Assembly (NCBI GenBank): GCA_013368325.1
Contig: JAACJK010000164.1
Span: 868,001 to 932,000 of the forward strand
Length of the DNA stretch: 64,000 nt
Direction: 5' to 3'
From: Ephemerocybe angulata
Lineage: Eukaryota > Basidiomycota > Agaricomycetes > Agaricales > Psathyrellaceae
This document shows, piece after piece, positions 1 through 12,019 of the stretch. The translations under genes were made by a program, and so were the position numbers. Position 1 is the stretch's first letter. Each line of letters starts with the position of its first letter. The notes beneath the pieces are model-generated. The model ran no database searches. It was not told the origin of the DNA and saw only the letters and a list, made by a program, of their open reading frames with translations.

Positions 1-379
1 GAGAGACCGCCAGTGGCGGGCGAGAAGTTGATGCTGAAGGCCTGAAGCCTATCTCAGGCACTGGAGTCGGTAGGGAGATAGCCCGGTTGAAGGTTTAACC
101 CCAGAGAGTACGGTGGATACTCCTGTTGCATAGCATGTAAAGTCGAGCTGAAGGTATTCGAGGACATTCAGCTACATTCAGTCAGTTCGAGAGTCGCGTC
201 TATAAATAGCGCGCCTCATTAAAGTGCTGTGCCAAGCCTTCTCGAAGTCTGCTCTTGACCATCACCACGAACAGAATTGCATTCTAGCTCACATACTTGA
301 ACCATAACCTGTCCTGAAACTCTCCTGAAAGAAGAACATCTCGCTGACCCTCCCTACTGACCGGAGTCCCTGTCACAGA
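1..379. other. left edge, no gene supported
   Basis: No open frame here has a convincing start, splice pattern or recognisable product. The last 150 bases, upstream of the ATG at 380, probably hold the promoter and 5' leader of the Atg38-like gene. The 3' end of a gene lying mostly outside the window cannot be ruled out. Confidence 0.4.
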
Positions 380-2153
380 ATGCCGCCTCCCATAGAAATG
401 CCGATGAATACAGTAAGCTTACATTCAGGACGCCTTTATAGCAGTCACTTGATACCCCTGTTTTCAAGGCTAACCAACATGCAGCCTCTGCTGAGGAGTA
501 TGTCAGTCGAGGGTTGATAGTTCTCGCTGCAGAAGAACACAGCAAGGCGTCAGAGGCCCTTCTAGCTGCCATTGAACGCAGCCATGATGAATCAGTGCAT
601 ATTCAAATTCCTTCCCCGCATTTCGTGAACCGGCTAATGGTTTCCTGTGTAGGCAAAACGAACTTTACGCCTGCTATACAATAAGCACTGCAAAGAGCGA
701 GACGACCTATACAGGAGGATAGAAAAACTGAAGAGCGACGGGAAAGACCCGAACCTGCCCCAAAAGTCTGAACGCCCTTCGACATATTCAAATTCAAGAC
801 CGAACTCCCAGCCAGCCCCACCATCGAGCTTCCAGGGGAACCCCCACACTCCCCAATTTACTCAACCTCAATCCCGGCTGATGTCTGACTCGTCAAATAC
901 TGTGGATGAGTCCTTCATGGTCCTTGGAGGGCAACGCGTAAGCCTTCATCCAGCTTAAATTACACAAACCTGATGGCTTCAATACGACACTAGTCAGATC
1001 CAGGGGATGCATTCAACCAATTCTGGAGTGCTATGCAGGGAATGCTGGATAACCTATCTCAGCCAGTCGCATTTGCGACAGCACCCCTTGGTCCTGAGGT
1101 CATACCTTCAGAAAATAATGCCTCGGGCTCGCAGACGCCACCCCTGGTCCATGGCAGAAGGGATTCGAGTCTCAGTAGCGATACCGACAATGATGAACAC
1201 ATGTTGTCCGGGTGGGCACGAAGGATTGGCATTACTAGCAGTCGTGAACGCACGAAATCTAAGTCGTCTGCAGTCAAACCGAAGGCGGTGTCACAGGCGC
1301 CTAAATCTGGGTCTTCCTCCATGGAAGAATTTGGGGACGGAGATGATTTCCTTGAAGAGGGTCTGTTACTCTCATGCCTGTCTGTGCAAATGACTGTGAA
1401 CTAACCTGTCTTAGTCGACGATCTTTCAGGCTCATTCTGTCTCATCCCCTCTGGCTCGGAGCCTGCCGCCCTTCGAAAAGAGAACGCGCAGCTCAAGGCC
1501 GAAGCAGCCGCCATGGCGGAGCGCTTATCAGCGACAGAGAAGTTGCTGCGGTTACGAAAAGACCAGGACATGCAACTCCGCAACAGCATCTTCGAGGTAT
1601 GCGACAATCCTGGACCCTGCTGACACCAGGGGAAAATTAGTCACTGACAATTGTACCCACAGGCTCAGCGGGCTATAAGCGCTTCGGGAATCCTGCCTCG
1701 CGTTCCACCAGGTGGAGACATCAATTTCCTCAACTTCAATAAAGCAGCGGTCCCTGTTCCCATACCCTCGCTGAATGCAGGTCGCGAAGCGCAGTATAGC
1801 AGGAGGATACAAGAGCTTGAGGCCGAGCTACGGGCTGTTCGAGCCGAAAACGAGAAAAATGTCCGTTCGAGTCTCTCTTATGATTATCATCTGTGGCATA
1901 ACGTGCTTACTGACGTTTCTGAACCTGCTTCTTCTCGGTCCCCTTTTTTGCTTTGTCTCGTCCAAACTGACTCGACGATATGACACAGAAACTGATGATC
2001 ACGAAATTCCGTGAGCGTTGGGAAAAGCTCAAGGAGTCTGCGAAACGAAAGAAAGAAGCCAAGGCTGTCGCCGATGGGTCTGCCCCTGGAGTCAAAGATA
2101 GGATCGTCGAGGAGCCCGAGGCGGAGGAAGAGCTGGACGGCACGGGTGGGTAA
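380..2153 (+). CDS. Atg38/NRBF2-like MIT-domain protein
   Basis: Probable regulatory subunit of the class III PI3-kinase complex in autophagy, by analogy with Atg38/NRBF2. The spliced product starts MPPPIEMPMNT. An N-terminal helical hairpin follows (ANQHAASAEEYVSRGLIVLAAEEH, then KRTLRLLYNKHCKERDDLYRRIEKL), which looks like an MIT domain. Next come a Pro/Ser linker, a conserved-looking block DAFNQFWSAMQGMLDNLSQP and a C-terminal coiled coil rich in Lys, Glu and Arg (RKENAQLKAEAAAMAERLSATEK, later KFRERWEKLKESAKRKKEAK). Exons are 380-412, 469-594, 653-936, then from about 993 to 1360, 1415-1596, 1663-1860 and 1989-2153. Every junction keeps frame; the donor at 1361 (gtctgt) is weak. The stop TAA ends at 2153. 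The family call rests on domain order and motif memory. A plain MIT/coiled-coil trafficking protein is the alternative. Confidence 0.72.
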
Positions 2154-2671
2154 ATGCCTTGTGCCTCGGGACCTGAGTTCCCGGGTGTGTGGGCAAAGTC
2201 GCTGTTTCTCTGCCCCTCCTTTGCTCTGTATATTGCTCTCCTTTTGTGTTTTGTGTTTTGTGTTTTGCTTTCGACCTTTCTTGTATCCTATCTTCCCTCG
2301 CGGTGCTTTCGTATATCTTATTTTGCTTACGCACAGAAGGACACTCAGGCCCTCGGCGCTGACTAAAGGGCATCGAGGCTGATGTACTTAATCTCGTTAG
2401 GCACGAAATTGGAAGACACGGCCCTTCATCTGCAAATCCTTTCAATCTGACCCAAAGAATCGGACAGGAGACAATCAGGAGGAAGCTTCTTCTCTCCTAC
2501 TTATGTATCTGGGTCTGTGAGACGTTTCAGAAATCTGTCCAGATCCTGAGGCTCGAAATCCTCTGCAATCCTACGAGAATCTGAGGTCATAAATATTTGA
2601 CTGGAGAAGGAGTTTGTCATAACTTTACTTGGGTTTACAGAAGCTTCTCGCAAAACGGTGAGAATACAGGA
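2154..2671. other. intergenic, convergent 3' ends
   Basis: This stretch lies between the 3' ends of the Atg38-like gene (plus) and the Mog1 gene (minus). It has T-rich tracts around 2220-2300, in keeping with 3' untranslated sequence. I see no gene. Confidence 0.5.
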
Positions 2672-3318
2672 TCATGCGAAAAGGTCGAAGTCCACTATCT
2701 GGAAGGACTTGACGAATGAGTTGAAATCGGTCTCCATCTTCGACGGATCTGCCCTTTGAAGAGCATCGGCTGATTCGAGAGGTACATTGAAGGTTACCAC
2801 GACATCCACGTTTTTATGTTCCACTCTGAAGACGGCCATGAGGATCAAGACGCGATCTAACGCTGTCTTGTTGAACTTGGAGACTACTTGTTGTCCTTTG
2901 AGAACAATAGCAGACGGAGTCTCGTCCTCTCTGTCATTTTGCACGACCGAGATGCTCGACACCGATGAATTTTGGGCATCGTTATCGTGGGCAAGGGAGT
3001 CGAAGTGAAACCTAAATTGCGGGATGTGAGAACGGAGATGTAGAGTGGATGAAAGATAAGTGTACTTTATGATGTCCTGGTGCTTTGTCTTGTCTACTTT
3101 CTCCAGAATCTCCACGACGATGCTGGCATTTGTATTGGGATACAGGAAGACTTCTTGAGTGTCAGGGACTTGACGGAGGTCGCTGGAAGTTATTCTATGA
3201 GGACTTGGAGCGAACTTTGGAAAAGGTCGGGTGGCGCCTACGAGACATCGACGAGCTCCTTCGCTGCAGATGATGTGATTGCTCCGCCAAAGAGGTCGCG
3301 TTTGTTGAGTGAGGACAT
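2672..3318 (-). CDS. MOG1: Mog1-type Ran-binding nuclear import factor
   Basis: Mog1 binds Ran GTPase and helps nucleotide release in the nuclear transport cycle. Three exons give about 177 residues: 3318-3242, 3182-3066 and 3011-2672. The start MSSLNKRDLFGGAITSS is the family signature (RxLFGGAI). It is followed by VSDLRQVPDTQEVFLYPNTNASIVVEILEKV, the conserved core, and then by the FHFDSLAHDNDA segment after the second splice. The C-terminal half carries the beta-rich part (VVSKFNKTALDRVLILMAVFRVEHKNVDVVVTFNVPL). The second intron would be read through in the raw frame but joins AA to G as lysine, which restores the family pattern. It diverges from NDC80, which starts 344 bases away on the other strand. 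Confidence 0.9.
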
Positions 3319-3662
3319 CGCGATCGCGGCGGATTGCTGTTAAGTGAAGAACAAGACTGAGGAGTGCGGGTGAACCTGTCGGTGATCCTATGCCAGTTAT
3401 TAGGTGAGTTTATCGGGTTTCGACGGGTTCTGGGAACCTCTGCTGTGCAGGTAAATGCCCTAAGCTAGGATTCAACTGTGGATGATGACTGAAGTTGACT
3501 GAAGCGGCGGGGCCCTTGCCCAACTCCAAAGATATTTTGCCCCTATCTTGTGACGATCAGACGGCGAGTTTGTCACGCGTCGCGTCTGTCACAACGGGAG
3601 ACGCGACTGTTGATCCCAAACTACCACCTCCCCATTCCTCCTCGGGCCGATATCTTGGCGCC
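3319..3662. promoter_or_regulatory. divergent promoter, MOG1 / NDC80
   Basis: A 344-base spacer lies between the minus-strand MOG1 start and the plus-strand NDC80 start and must hold both promoters. No TATA box stands out. An upstream in-frame reading of NDC80 is open from 3495, but the ATG at 3663 gives the family-like basic, Ser/Pro-rich N-terminus. Confidence 0.45.
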
Positions 3663-5949
3663 ATGGACAACCACCGGCGCTCAATGCTGCCACCGCCAAT
3701 GTTTGGCGCCTCTGGGCACTCGAATATTCCCCTACCATCGACAATGAAGAAGCAGTCAACGCGATCTCGAATGTCATTAGCAGGACCAGCAATACGAGCA
3801 CCGCAGCTAGCGCCTCCAAGTACCAACCCAAGGCAGTCGATGGCTCGGTCCTCGAACATGAACCCTTTGCTTATGAGCACCAGCAAACAAAGTGTTGGGC
3901 GAACACCGATGCACAAGTACGTTGATAAAGCTGCCAAAACCTTTCCACGAATATATTATTGACTTTCATTGTAGCAGCGTTCGTCGAGGTTCAACATGGG
4001 GTGGAGCTGGCGGGTTAGCGGCGCCGTCAGGAAGCCAAACTGTGAAGGATCCACGCCCACTTCGAGACCGGCAATACCAAGGAAGGATGCGACAGGACAT
4101 TCTTGCGTACCTCCAGAACAACGATTTCGACATTACTATGTCAACACTTACCAACATCCAGGGGAAGGATTACCGGGCAATCTTTGAATTCCTGATTCTC
4201 ACTCTGGATCCCTACCACATGTTCCAGTCTAGACTCGAGGATGAATTCGTACCCGCCTTGAAAGCACTGAGATACCCGTTCGCCCACCAAATCGACAACA
4301 AGTGGCTGGCGGCACCGGCAAGCATGCATTCGTGGCCGTCGCTACTGGGAGTACTTCACTGGCTAGTTGAGATGTGTAAGGTGCGTTACTTTCAGTGCTC
4401 TAAGCAACTTTGGGCTGACCCTCAGTTAGCTGCGTGGGGACTACATAAACAGCGAACACCCGACTCTCCAGGACCCAGAACGGGTACCTGAAGAGTTTGA
4501 TGACCCATGGGATCATGCCGCCTTGGCCTTCAACTACTTCGAAGAGACGTATACCCTTTGGCTGGATCTACACGATGAGTTTGATGAACCAAACCAAAGC
4601 CTTGAGGACCGTTATGGTAAGATCGTAAGCCATATACATGACAGAGTAAACGTTAACGCATTACATATAGCGAAGCGGAATGCAAGGGTACAGTCCGAGC
4701 TTGACGAACAGACAAGTCGGCTGAACGAAGCGAAATCACGACTGAAGAAGCTAGAAGCCTCTGCAGTACGTCTTTCGGTCAAGGTACCCGATAGAGATAG
4801 ATGCTGATTGCGCCTAGCCACCGATTAACAAACTCGTCCGTGATAACGGTCTGTTAAAAGGTGATAGTGAAAAGTTCCAGAAAATCCTTCAGCAATATGA
4901 GAGTCGGAAGCGAAAGCTTAACGATTCGATTGCCGTCGAAGGCGCTGATTTGCAACGCGAATGTACGTGCCTCGATATATTTAACAACAGCAGATCTTTT
5001 TATCCGTCACCTAGTGGTCCGTCTCGATCAACTAAAGGCAGAGCAGGAGAGACTACAGGATATCGTCAAGGTTCAAAACCTGAGCCCGGAGGAGGTCCTC
5101 GAAATGAACCAAACCCACGAAAGTCTGGCCAAAACTCTAGAAGACCTTAAGCAGAAGATTGCTGATACCCACAAGACAATCATGGCGCTTGAAGTCAGCG
5201 TTACGAATCGGGTGTCCGCGACAGAAGAAGCCCTCGATCTATATACTAACCTCCTTTCAAGTTTAGAGCTCTTCCCACCGCTTCAAGAGCCGTTTGAGCA
5301 CATCGACCTGACCCTGGAACTGAATCCCGCGGCTTCAAACCCACAGCAACTGCTAATTGGCAGCGACATCCGGCGGACCATCAAATCAACCCTTAGTGCT
5401 GTCGCGGAATCGAAACGCACAGAACGAAGTAACGTCGAGACTGAGAGGATCAAAGTTGATAACGAGCTTGATCAGCTGTCGTTAGAGTGCGAAAATGTCG
5501 AAGAAGATACCTCTGAAGTCGAGAAAAAGGTGGCTGCATTAAACGACCAAGCAGACGATCTCCGAGATGTACGTGCTGTAATTGTTTGGGATGTCAGTCC
5601 ATTGATCCTCTATCACATCTCCAGGCCGCGCAGCAGGAAGCGCAGGTTGCCAGTGCAGAGGCGAATCGGCTGGAAAGGGATCTCGCAGCAGCTCGAACGG
5701 CCGCACTTGCCAATGGAATGGGTGTTAAATCTCGCCTTCAAGCTCTGCAATTTGAGTGAGTTGTTTCATTCACCGGACATTTCGATTTGTTGACCTTCCT
5801 TCAGTTACCAGGAGCAAATTGCCAAGGTCTCCCGATTGAAGGACGAAACCGTCCGGGCTATCATTAAAAATAGCCACGAGATTACAATGTTCAAGGAAGA
5901 GGTTTCTCGACATCTGAGGGAGTTACGAGAGTTCGCCGCGAATGAGTAA
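3663..5949 (+). CDS. NDC80: kinetochore protein Ndc80/Hec1
   Basis: Ndc80 is the microtubule-binding subunit of the outer-kinetochore NDC80 complex. The N-terminal tail (MDNHRRSMLPPPMFGASG, then many Ser/Arg and SMAR-type sites) is disordered and suits Aurora regulation. It is followed by the calponin-homology domain: TVKDPRPLRDRQYQGRMRQDILAYLQ, FEFLILTLDPYHMF, VPALKALRYPF and SWPSLLGVLHWLVEMCK. The rest is a long coiled coil (SELDEQTSRLNEAKSRLKKLEA; LRDQLKAEQERLQDIVKV region; C-terminal KLARV-type helices). Introns at about 3919-3974 and 4381-4430 restore the reading frame exactly (CAC-AAC-AGC; TGT-AAG-CTG), and more lie in the coiled-coil part near 4760-4860, 4963-5013, 5568-5623 and 5755-5805. 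The stop TAA is 5947-5949, after REFAANE. Confidence 0.93.
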
Positions 5950-7611
5950 ACGCGGCGTGCGTTACCCATAATCCGATCCTATCGTCGGTGGACACCGGCG
6001 GTGGCTTGTACAATTTAATCATCTTTGTAGTACTACCTATGTATGGATCTTATCACTTTAGTTCAATTTTCAATGAAGATCTCATCTATATACGAGCGCA
6101 CTTTACGCCTCTGCAAATGCAGAGACTGAGGTACACATCGCAGTGGGCAATCTCGTGATCCGCGATGATGGCTGATGGGCATGTCAATGTTACCCACGAT
6201 TGCAGCTGTCCTCCTTCCACTTTCACTTCCACCATCGCAAGTAAACCCCAACTAGAAGTAACTCGACTTATCGGTCATTTAGACCCGCACTACCTGCATG
6301 ATAAGCTAATGTATGAAATATGTATCAAGAGGCTTCAGGTGTTAGTAGGCATGTCCTGAGGATGAGCAAACGGTGAGCTTCTTCCTCAACGTCCCTGACA
6401 GTTGTGTTACTCAACTGAAAGCCCGGACGCGGTCTATCAAGGAAACTCCCATGCTTATCGCAGATGTTACAGCACTTGGAGCACGATTGCGGTGCCAGCT
6501 GCGCAGGAAGGCGAATCCTGCCGATCCTTGAACCTCTCAACGGCAAGTACGCCGGCTAGGCGCATGAGTCGAAACGCTTTTCCGTCAGAGGCGCTTCTCA
6601 CATCATCGCCGACTTACGCGATAGACTCGAGTAATAGTAAGTCTCGCAGCTGGGTGAACGGCGTGAGCATGGGGGCCACGCCGTTGATAGCACCGTGACG
6701 GGTGAGCGGAAAGCAGTGTCTCGTCGTGTCGAGAGCTTGGAGGTCGCCATACTCGGGCTGCTCGGCTGAAACCCCCTTGGGTCAAAGCCACAACACCTTG
6801 ATATTTTTCCTTTTCTTTGAAGCAAACCCCTCCTTACCCGTTCATCCAGATTCTTGATTCGGATTCTAGCAAGGGTTACGGCAATGACGAACCGATCCTG
6901 ATTATTACCTCTGCCAGATTATCTGGTCCGTTCATCCGCCTCGAGCAGGTGCATTCACGCAGTTTCATCCCATTCTGGCGATATGTTTGGTAGGTTAATG
7001 AATGACATATGGTGCTGTTCAAGCCAAAAGGGCAACAGTCAGAGCCTCCAGATTACCCCGGAAGACTTCCGCAGTATAGAAACATGGCCTTTCTTCTGAA
7101 CCGACTTGAACTCGTATCCGGTGAGCGCGAATTGTACACCATTACTTACACTGCGAGTTTCACGATGGTTGATCAAGGCACCCCCAGGTTACGGTTTCGA
7201 AGCTGTGTGGTAGGAATCGCGGATGGGCTGCTAAACGCAATGCTTCTCGACCCGCCGCAGGCACTTGGTGCGTTCAAGTGATATCTCGTACTGCTCTGTC
7301 GTTTCGTTTGGTCCAATGCAATTTGTTTCCTAATCCGCGCATGCAATAAGGAGTCCCATATCTCCGGCATGACGTTCGGAGGAAGTATGGCACTGTCTCT
7401 TGAAGTTCGCAGCTTCTCTGGATCAGTGGAATACTATCTCGATCTCGGGGATGGATTTCCTAGGTTCAATCTGCGGGCCTGGCTTCTTCACTCCGTATTT
7501 TTCCAGATATAAGGCGAGGAATCACAATGCCTCTGCCGTTCCCCGCCAACCCCTCCCTCCTAACTCAGTACCGCTCGCTGTTGTCTCTCGTGTCCTGGCT
7601 CGAACCTGACC
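5950..7611. other. long gene-poor spacer with unassigned coding-like fragments
   Basis: No complete gene can be built here. On the minus strand two open stretches look protein-like: about 6765-6615 (ending TRHGAINGVAPMLTPFTQLRDLLLLESIA) and about 6546-6325 (with CSKCCNICDKHGSFLDRPRPG). On the plus strand a stretch near 6830-6990 reads PFIQILDSDSSKGYGNDEPILIITSARLSGPFIRLEQ. These could be decayed exons. The 200 bases before 7612 should hold the promoter of the TmpA-like gene. Confidence 0.4.
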
Positions 7612-9900
7612 ATGTCTGACGAGTTCAAGAAGCACCCTATACCCCCGCAAGACCCTGAGAAGGGCGAGGTCGATGTAGCGCACCAGGCCATCGTTACACC
7701 CGACCTCAACGAAACTGCGATCTCCAATGACCAGAACAAGAATGCTCCCTCCAAGGAAGTCACTGTCGCCATCCCCGCTGTGAAGCCTCCTCCAAAGCCG
7801 ACGCACAAGGTCTCCAGATGGATACGGTGGCGATTGTGGTTCAACATGTACAGGTAAGGAGTACGCTTCTGTCCGTTATACATTTATGTCTTATACTTCG
7901 AGCAGGAGATTCTTCGTCCTCTCCTTCGGGCTCAACATGATCGGCCTGGTCCTCGCAGCCAGCGGACACTGGCCATATGCAGTTACATACACCGGCGCTA
8001 TCGTCGTCGCAAATTTCAACGTCGCTATCCTTATGCGAAACGAGGTCTTTGGTCGCTTCCTGTACTGGATCATCAATGCCTGTTTTGCAAAGGTAAAGCA
8101 CTTTCTTGGTACACCGTTCCATTCTCGGTTCTCATATCGGATTACAGTGGCCGCCCCTTTGGTTCAGGTTGGGCTGCACCTCCGTTTTACAGGTGATTGA
8201 TCATATTGCCCACTTCTGCTTCTCCGAGGGACTCATGTGTTTTGCAAAGCATCTCGGTGGGATCCATAGTGGCTGCGCGCTCTCTGGAGTGGCCTGGCTC
8301 CTCTTCAAAGTTGTTTGGAATTTCAGGCATATGAAAGTCAGCCATGACGCGGTCCTCGTTATGGGTGTCTTCACAAATATTGCTGTCATGGTGAGCGCAC
8401 TGAGCGCATTCCCCTGGGTCAGGAACAACCACCATAAGTGAGTACCATGACGAATGGGAAGCTCCATGAAGTCATCGAGCTGATATCCTCTCCAGCGTCT
8501 TCGAGCGTCACCATCGGTTTGTCGGGTGGATTGGATTGATCTTCACCTGTAAGACTTTTACCTCGGAGTATCTATCTTTCTTCCGAGGCCCCGCTCACTT
8601 TAGTCTCCAGGGGTCTTCGTTATTCTTGGCAATACCTACGAGCCCTCGACAAGGACCTGGAATCTGAACGGTCTTGATCTTATCCGATCGCAAGACTTCT
8701 GGTTTACAGTGGGCATGACTGTGTTGTATGTTATTATCCATAGTTATCCCGAGGAAGGTGTCGACTAACGGATTCGGATCCAGTGTCGCCCTACCATGGT
8801 TCTTCGTCAGAGAAGTCCCCGTCGACATCGAATTGGTATGCGCCCGTCCCTTCGCTATTTTTCTCAACGGAACACAAAATATTAAATTAATCTCACAGCC
8901 ATCTAACAAAGTGGCCATTATCCGGTTCAAGAGAGGAATGCAGCAAGGCCTTCTTGCCCGTATCAGCCGGTCTTCGATTATGGAGTATCATGCCTTCGGT
9001 ATCGTCTCGTGAGTGTTTTCTCCGATTCTATTGTAGATGCTGGAAGACTGAAGTCTCTCGTAGTGAAGGGCCGCACGCGAAATACCATTACCTGATCGCC
9101 GGTGTTCAAGGTACTTCCGTCAGAGTGCCTCCTTCAACACTTTAGCGCTGACAATTACCAAGGCGATTTTACGCGGAGTCTTGTCGAGAATCCTCCGAAA
9201 ACCCTTTGGACTCGAGAGCTGAAGGTTCGTGGGCTATTGTTACCGTTGATCTTGCCTATTCTGATCAGAGCCGACCACCGGTCTTTAGTTCGCTGGAGTA
9301 TCGAATACTTCAACGCTGTACAAGCGGGGTATCCGAGTTTGCACGGGGACGGGTATTGGTGCAGCTCTGTCGACATGCCTGCAATCACCTTATTGGTACG
9401 TGTCTCCTGCGCCACCGTGTTTACCTGATTCCGGTCTGATGGGAAGCGAATCGATTCTACAGGTACTTGATATGGATTGGTGAGCACTTTATGACATCTA
9501 GAACTGTGGGGTTGAGGTTCTGAACCAGCTTCTTCAGGGTCAAACCAGGAAAAAACCTTCGGACCGACTATTAGTGGACTCATCAAGAAGCATATTGAGC
9601 CTGAACGTCTTATGCTATGGGATAGTAAGGCTAGAGGTGGTCGCCCAGATACCATGAAAATCGTCAAAGAAGCATACGAATACTGGAACGCTGAAGGTTG
9701 GTGATACTTCTCTATGTTTGATCCTCGCCATCTGACTAGAAGGGTACCAGTCGTATTCTTAACTTCCAATTATATTGGAAACACCGAAATCATGCAAGGC
9801 TGCACAGAGGCGGGGATCCCATGCTTCGGTACTCTGTGGGACTTCGTAAGTAACTCCACCTAACGCCTACTCTAGACCTTTCTAACGGCCTCATTAGTAA
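7612..9900 (+). CDS. TmpA-like integral membrane protein
   Basis: The product matches the TmpA family of fungal membrane proteins, which resemble ferredoxin-reductase-type flavoproteins and, in Aspergillus, influence conidiation. After a soluble Pro/Lys-rich N-terminus (MSDEFKKHPIPPQDPEKGE), hydrophobic segments follow: FFVLSFGLNMIGLVLAASGHWPYAVTYTGAIVVANFNVAIL, SGVAWLLFKVVWNF, AVLVMGVFTNIAVMVSALSAF and WIGLIFTWVFVILGN. The soluble C-terminal half has a FAD-type block (MEYHAFGIVSEGPHAKYHYLIAGVQGDFTRSLVENPPKTLWTREL), a nucleotide-binding-type glycine loop (RVCTGTGIGAALSTCLQSPYW) and the end VVFLTSNYIGNTEIMQGCTEAGIPCFGTLWDF. At least eight introns are needed. The stop is TAA 9898-9900 if a last intron is removed, or TAA 9861-9863 if it is kept. 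Homologues are sometimes misnamed NRPS-like; no adenylation domain is present here. Confidence 0.8.
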
Positions 9901-10312
9901 CGAACACGTTGGATGATGAGACTTTCGATTACATTTCTTGTGTATTTAAATCATCCACATGAATGGATAGTATCAAGGCCCATGGACCGAAATTATAATT
10001 AGACTAATAAGTAATACCCTCTAGATAGCCCCTCCCGTACTGTATTATTATGCACGGACATCGTAACCAAAGTGACCTTTATAGCTTCCTCTAGACCCTG
10101 CCTTAGTTCCCATTCCCCTTTCACCTCCATCCTTCCCAGCGGTGTTTTCTCAAGGGACTGCGAGCTGTTCTTTACGCAGCATCATAGTCCCCGCCATTTA
10201 TTTAACCTTCCGCGATGCTGCGATCTGCTCATCTTGTTTCGGTGCGAGTGAATTCGCCTCGGTGTGGCCGTAAATCCTTGGTCGGTCCTTTGCAGTTTGC
10301 CGACACCACGCG
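9901..10312. other. intergenic, convergent 3' ends
   Basis: This lies between the 3' ends of the TmpA-like gene (plus) and the exonuclease gene (minus). It is AT-richer than its flanks, with no supported gene. Confidence 0.5.
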
Positions 10313-11773
10313 TTATATGATTAGGTTTTCCTCCAAAATCTCACCTCGACGAGGCCCCATCCATGGCCATCGCCGATGGGGTTGTATGGGAGTGTTCGGT
10401 TGGAGGGGCGTGCCCTTTCGTGCTAGGGCAGCAAGAACACGAGTAATATTTCTAGCATCCTAGCATGTGCAAAATAAGCGAGTGAGTGAGTGTTACGTTG
10501 TTGGGTGGGAAAGGTGAACGAGGTAGATATACGCACATCAATCCCACTGTGCTCCCTCCCGGCGAACTCTGAGAGGTCTAGCGCCTTCAACTGAGCTGCG
10601 ATGTTCATCGTTCTTCGGGTCGCACTCGCCCAGGGCTGCGTAACGAGGCCCATAAATACCACGAAAGTTCGCAAGACAGCTGCCGCGGAGAAAACACCCA
10701 CCCGTTTGGAATTTTGTTTTTTCGTTTTAGATTTGTCTGGCGGATGTAGGAGGGTCAGGTGCTTCAAAACAAGCGTCCTTACGTCCAGAATATCACCCTG
10801 AAGCCAACTGGGAACGCGGACCTAGCGAATTTGGATTGAGTTGGACGGATGAAGTACACAGCGACGGTACCGACCTTAGAGATGAAACATTGTTTCACCA
10901 CGAAATCTCTCACGTCGAATGGTCCGTCGCTGCACCAGCAAAAGCGAACCAGCGACTGGCCGTGCTCGTCCAGTAGCTCGTTTTTCATTAGGAACTGGTG
11001 CAGCTGGGCGAGCATCTCAGGGAATAGAGGCGCTGAATCCACTTGGGCCTACGGTGAGAGGTAAGCACGGTTAGACATGGGTTAGGCATAATGTAGTGCC
11101 CGCTATTTACAAACCTGCGTGATTCCGGTTAATTCGGTGCAGAACTCTGAAAGAGTCGGTCGCCACGTCGGCCTGACGAAAGTCCTGAACTCGTCGACGA
11201 CTTCGAGCTCGCTGGCCAAGCCATCCTCCCTCTTATCTTTCCACCGCATTAGACATACAGGGAACTCCTACTCGTTATGTCAGTTGGAAAGGCAGTGCAT
11301 AGGAAGACTGTAGATCTTACGATGATTTCGTTGGGATAATCAAATCCCGTGTCCCTATTGCAGGTGCCTTCGATGTCAAGGACCAGGAAGGCCTCGACGG
11401 TCTGCTTGGTGGGCTTGGGAGGCTCTGCTGCGTCTCCAGAGTCATCCTTTTTCTTGGGGAAGCGGCGGGGATGGGTTGGGTAACGCATTGCAGCTGAGAT
11501 CCCTGAAGCAAGAAACCCCGGAATCTTATAGAAAAGATTGAAGGGCGTGGAGCCAAGCCCGGATGACCAAAGTACGTTCCGCTGAGTGAGAGTTCCAATG
11601 GGTTTCTGAAGGTCCACGCCCCTTGATGGCTTCGCTAAGCGACGGTACAGTCTGACGCAGAGCAGAACAGCGAGCAGAGAAGATGCAAGACCCAGAACAG
11701 AGAGAGAGCGAAGATTCGTAATCCACGTCCAGCAGGTATTTAAAGGACTGCCCATGTCCCAAGCCGCCAGCAT
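10313..11773 (-). CDS. membrane-anchored DEDDh 3'-5' exonuclease, ERI1-like
   Basis: A predicted RNase/DNase of the DEDDh (ERI1-type) family. All catalytic motifs are visible after splicing: AFLVLDIEGTC with the Asp-x-Glu pair, then NEIIEFPVCLMRWKD, VDEFRTFVRPTWRPTLSEFCTELTGITQAQVDSAPLFPEML, FCWCSDGPFDVRDFVVKQCFIS with the third Asp, and EHSGIDDARNITRVL with the His and last Asp. The C-terminus reads LQPNTPIQPHRRWPWMGPRRGEILEENLII, stop at 10313-10315. The N-terminus holds a hydrophobic stretch (LSVLGLASSLLAVLLCVRLYRRL) that could anchor the enzyme in a membrane. I took ATG 11773; an in-frame ATG also lies at 11890. The segment DKSKTKKQNSKRVGVFSAAAVLRTFVVFMG, inside the domain, may be an unspliced intron. 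Confidence 0.82.
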
Positions 11774-12019
11774 AGTGGGCGTAATGGGCGGTCTATTCTG
11801 CGACGGGTTATGATGGAAGGGCCTGCAGGGACAAACCGTAAGATCTACTGAGATGGTTTCGAGATTCCGAATCGACCGACGCGGCCACATTGCACAAGCA
11901 ACCACAAGCACATGTTTGCCATAATTAGCGACACCGAGCGACAGCGACGAAGTTAAACTGAAGCCGCACTGATCTGCACGTGCCCTTGCTTTTCTTCCGC
12001 GTCTTCAACCACTTCATAA
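11774..12019. promoter_or_regulatory. divergent promoter, exonuclease / CMS1
   Basis: About 250 bases separate the minus-strand exonuclease start from the plus-strand CMS1 start, and both promoters must lie here. Part of the stretch is also open in the exonuclease frame, so the spacer may be shorter. Confidence 0.4.

Noticed and set aside
7009..7281. 90-codon plus-strand frame upstream of the TmpA-like gene
   Set aside because: It lacks splice continuity and family features. It could be part of a relic but cannot be supported as a gene.
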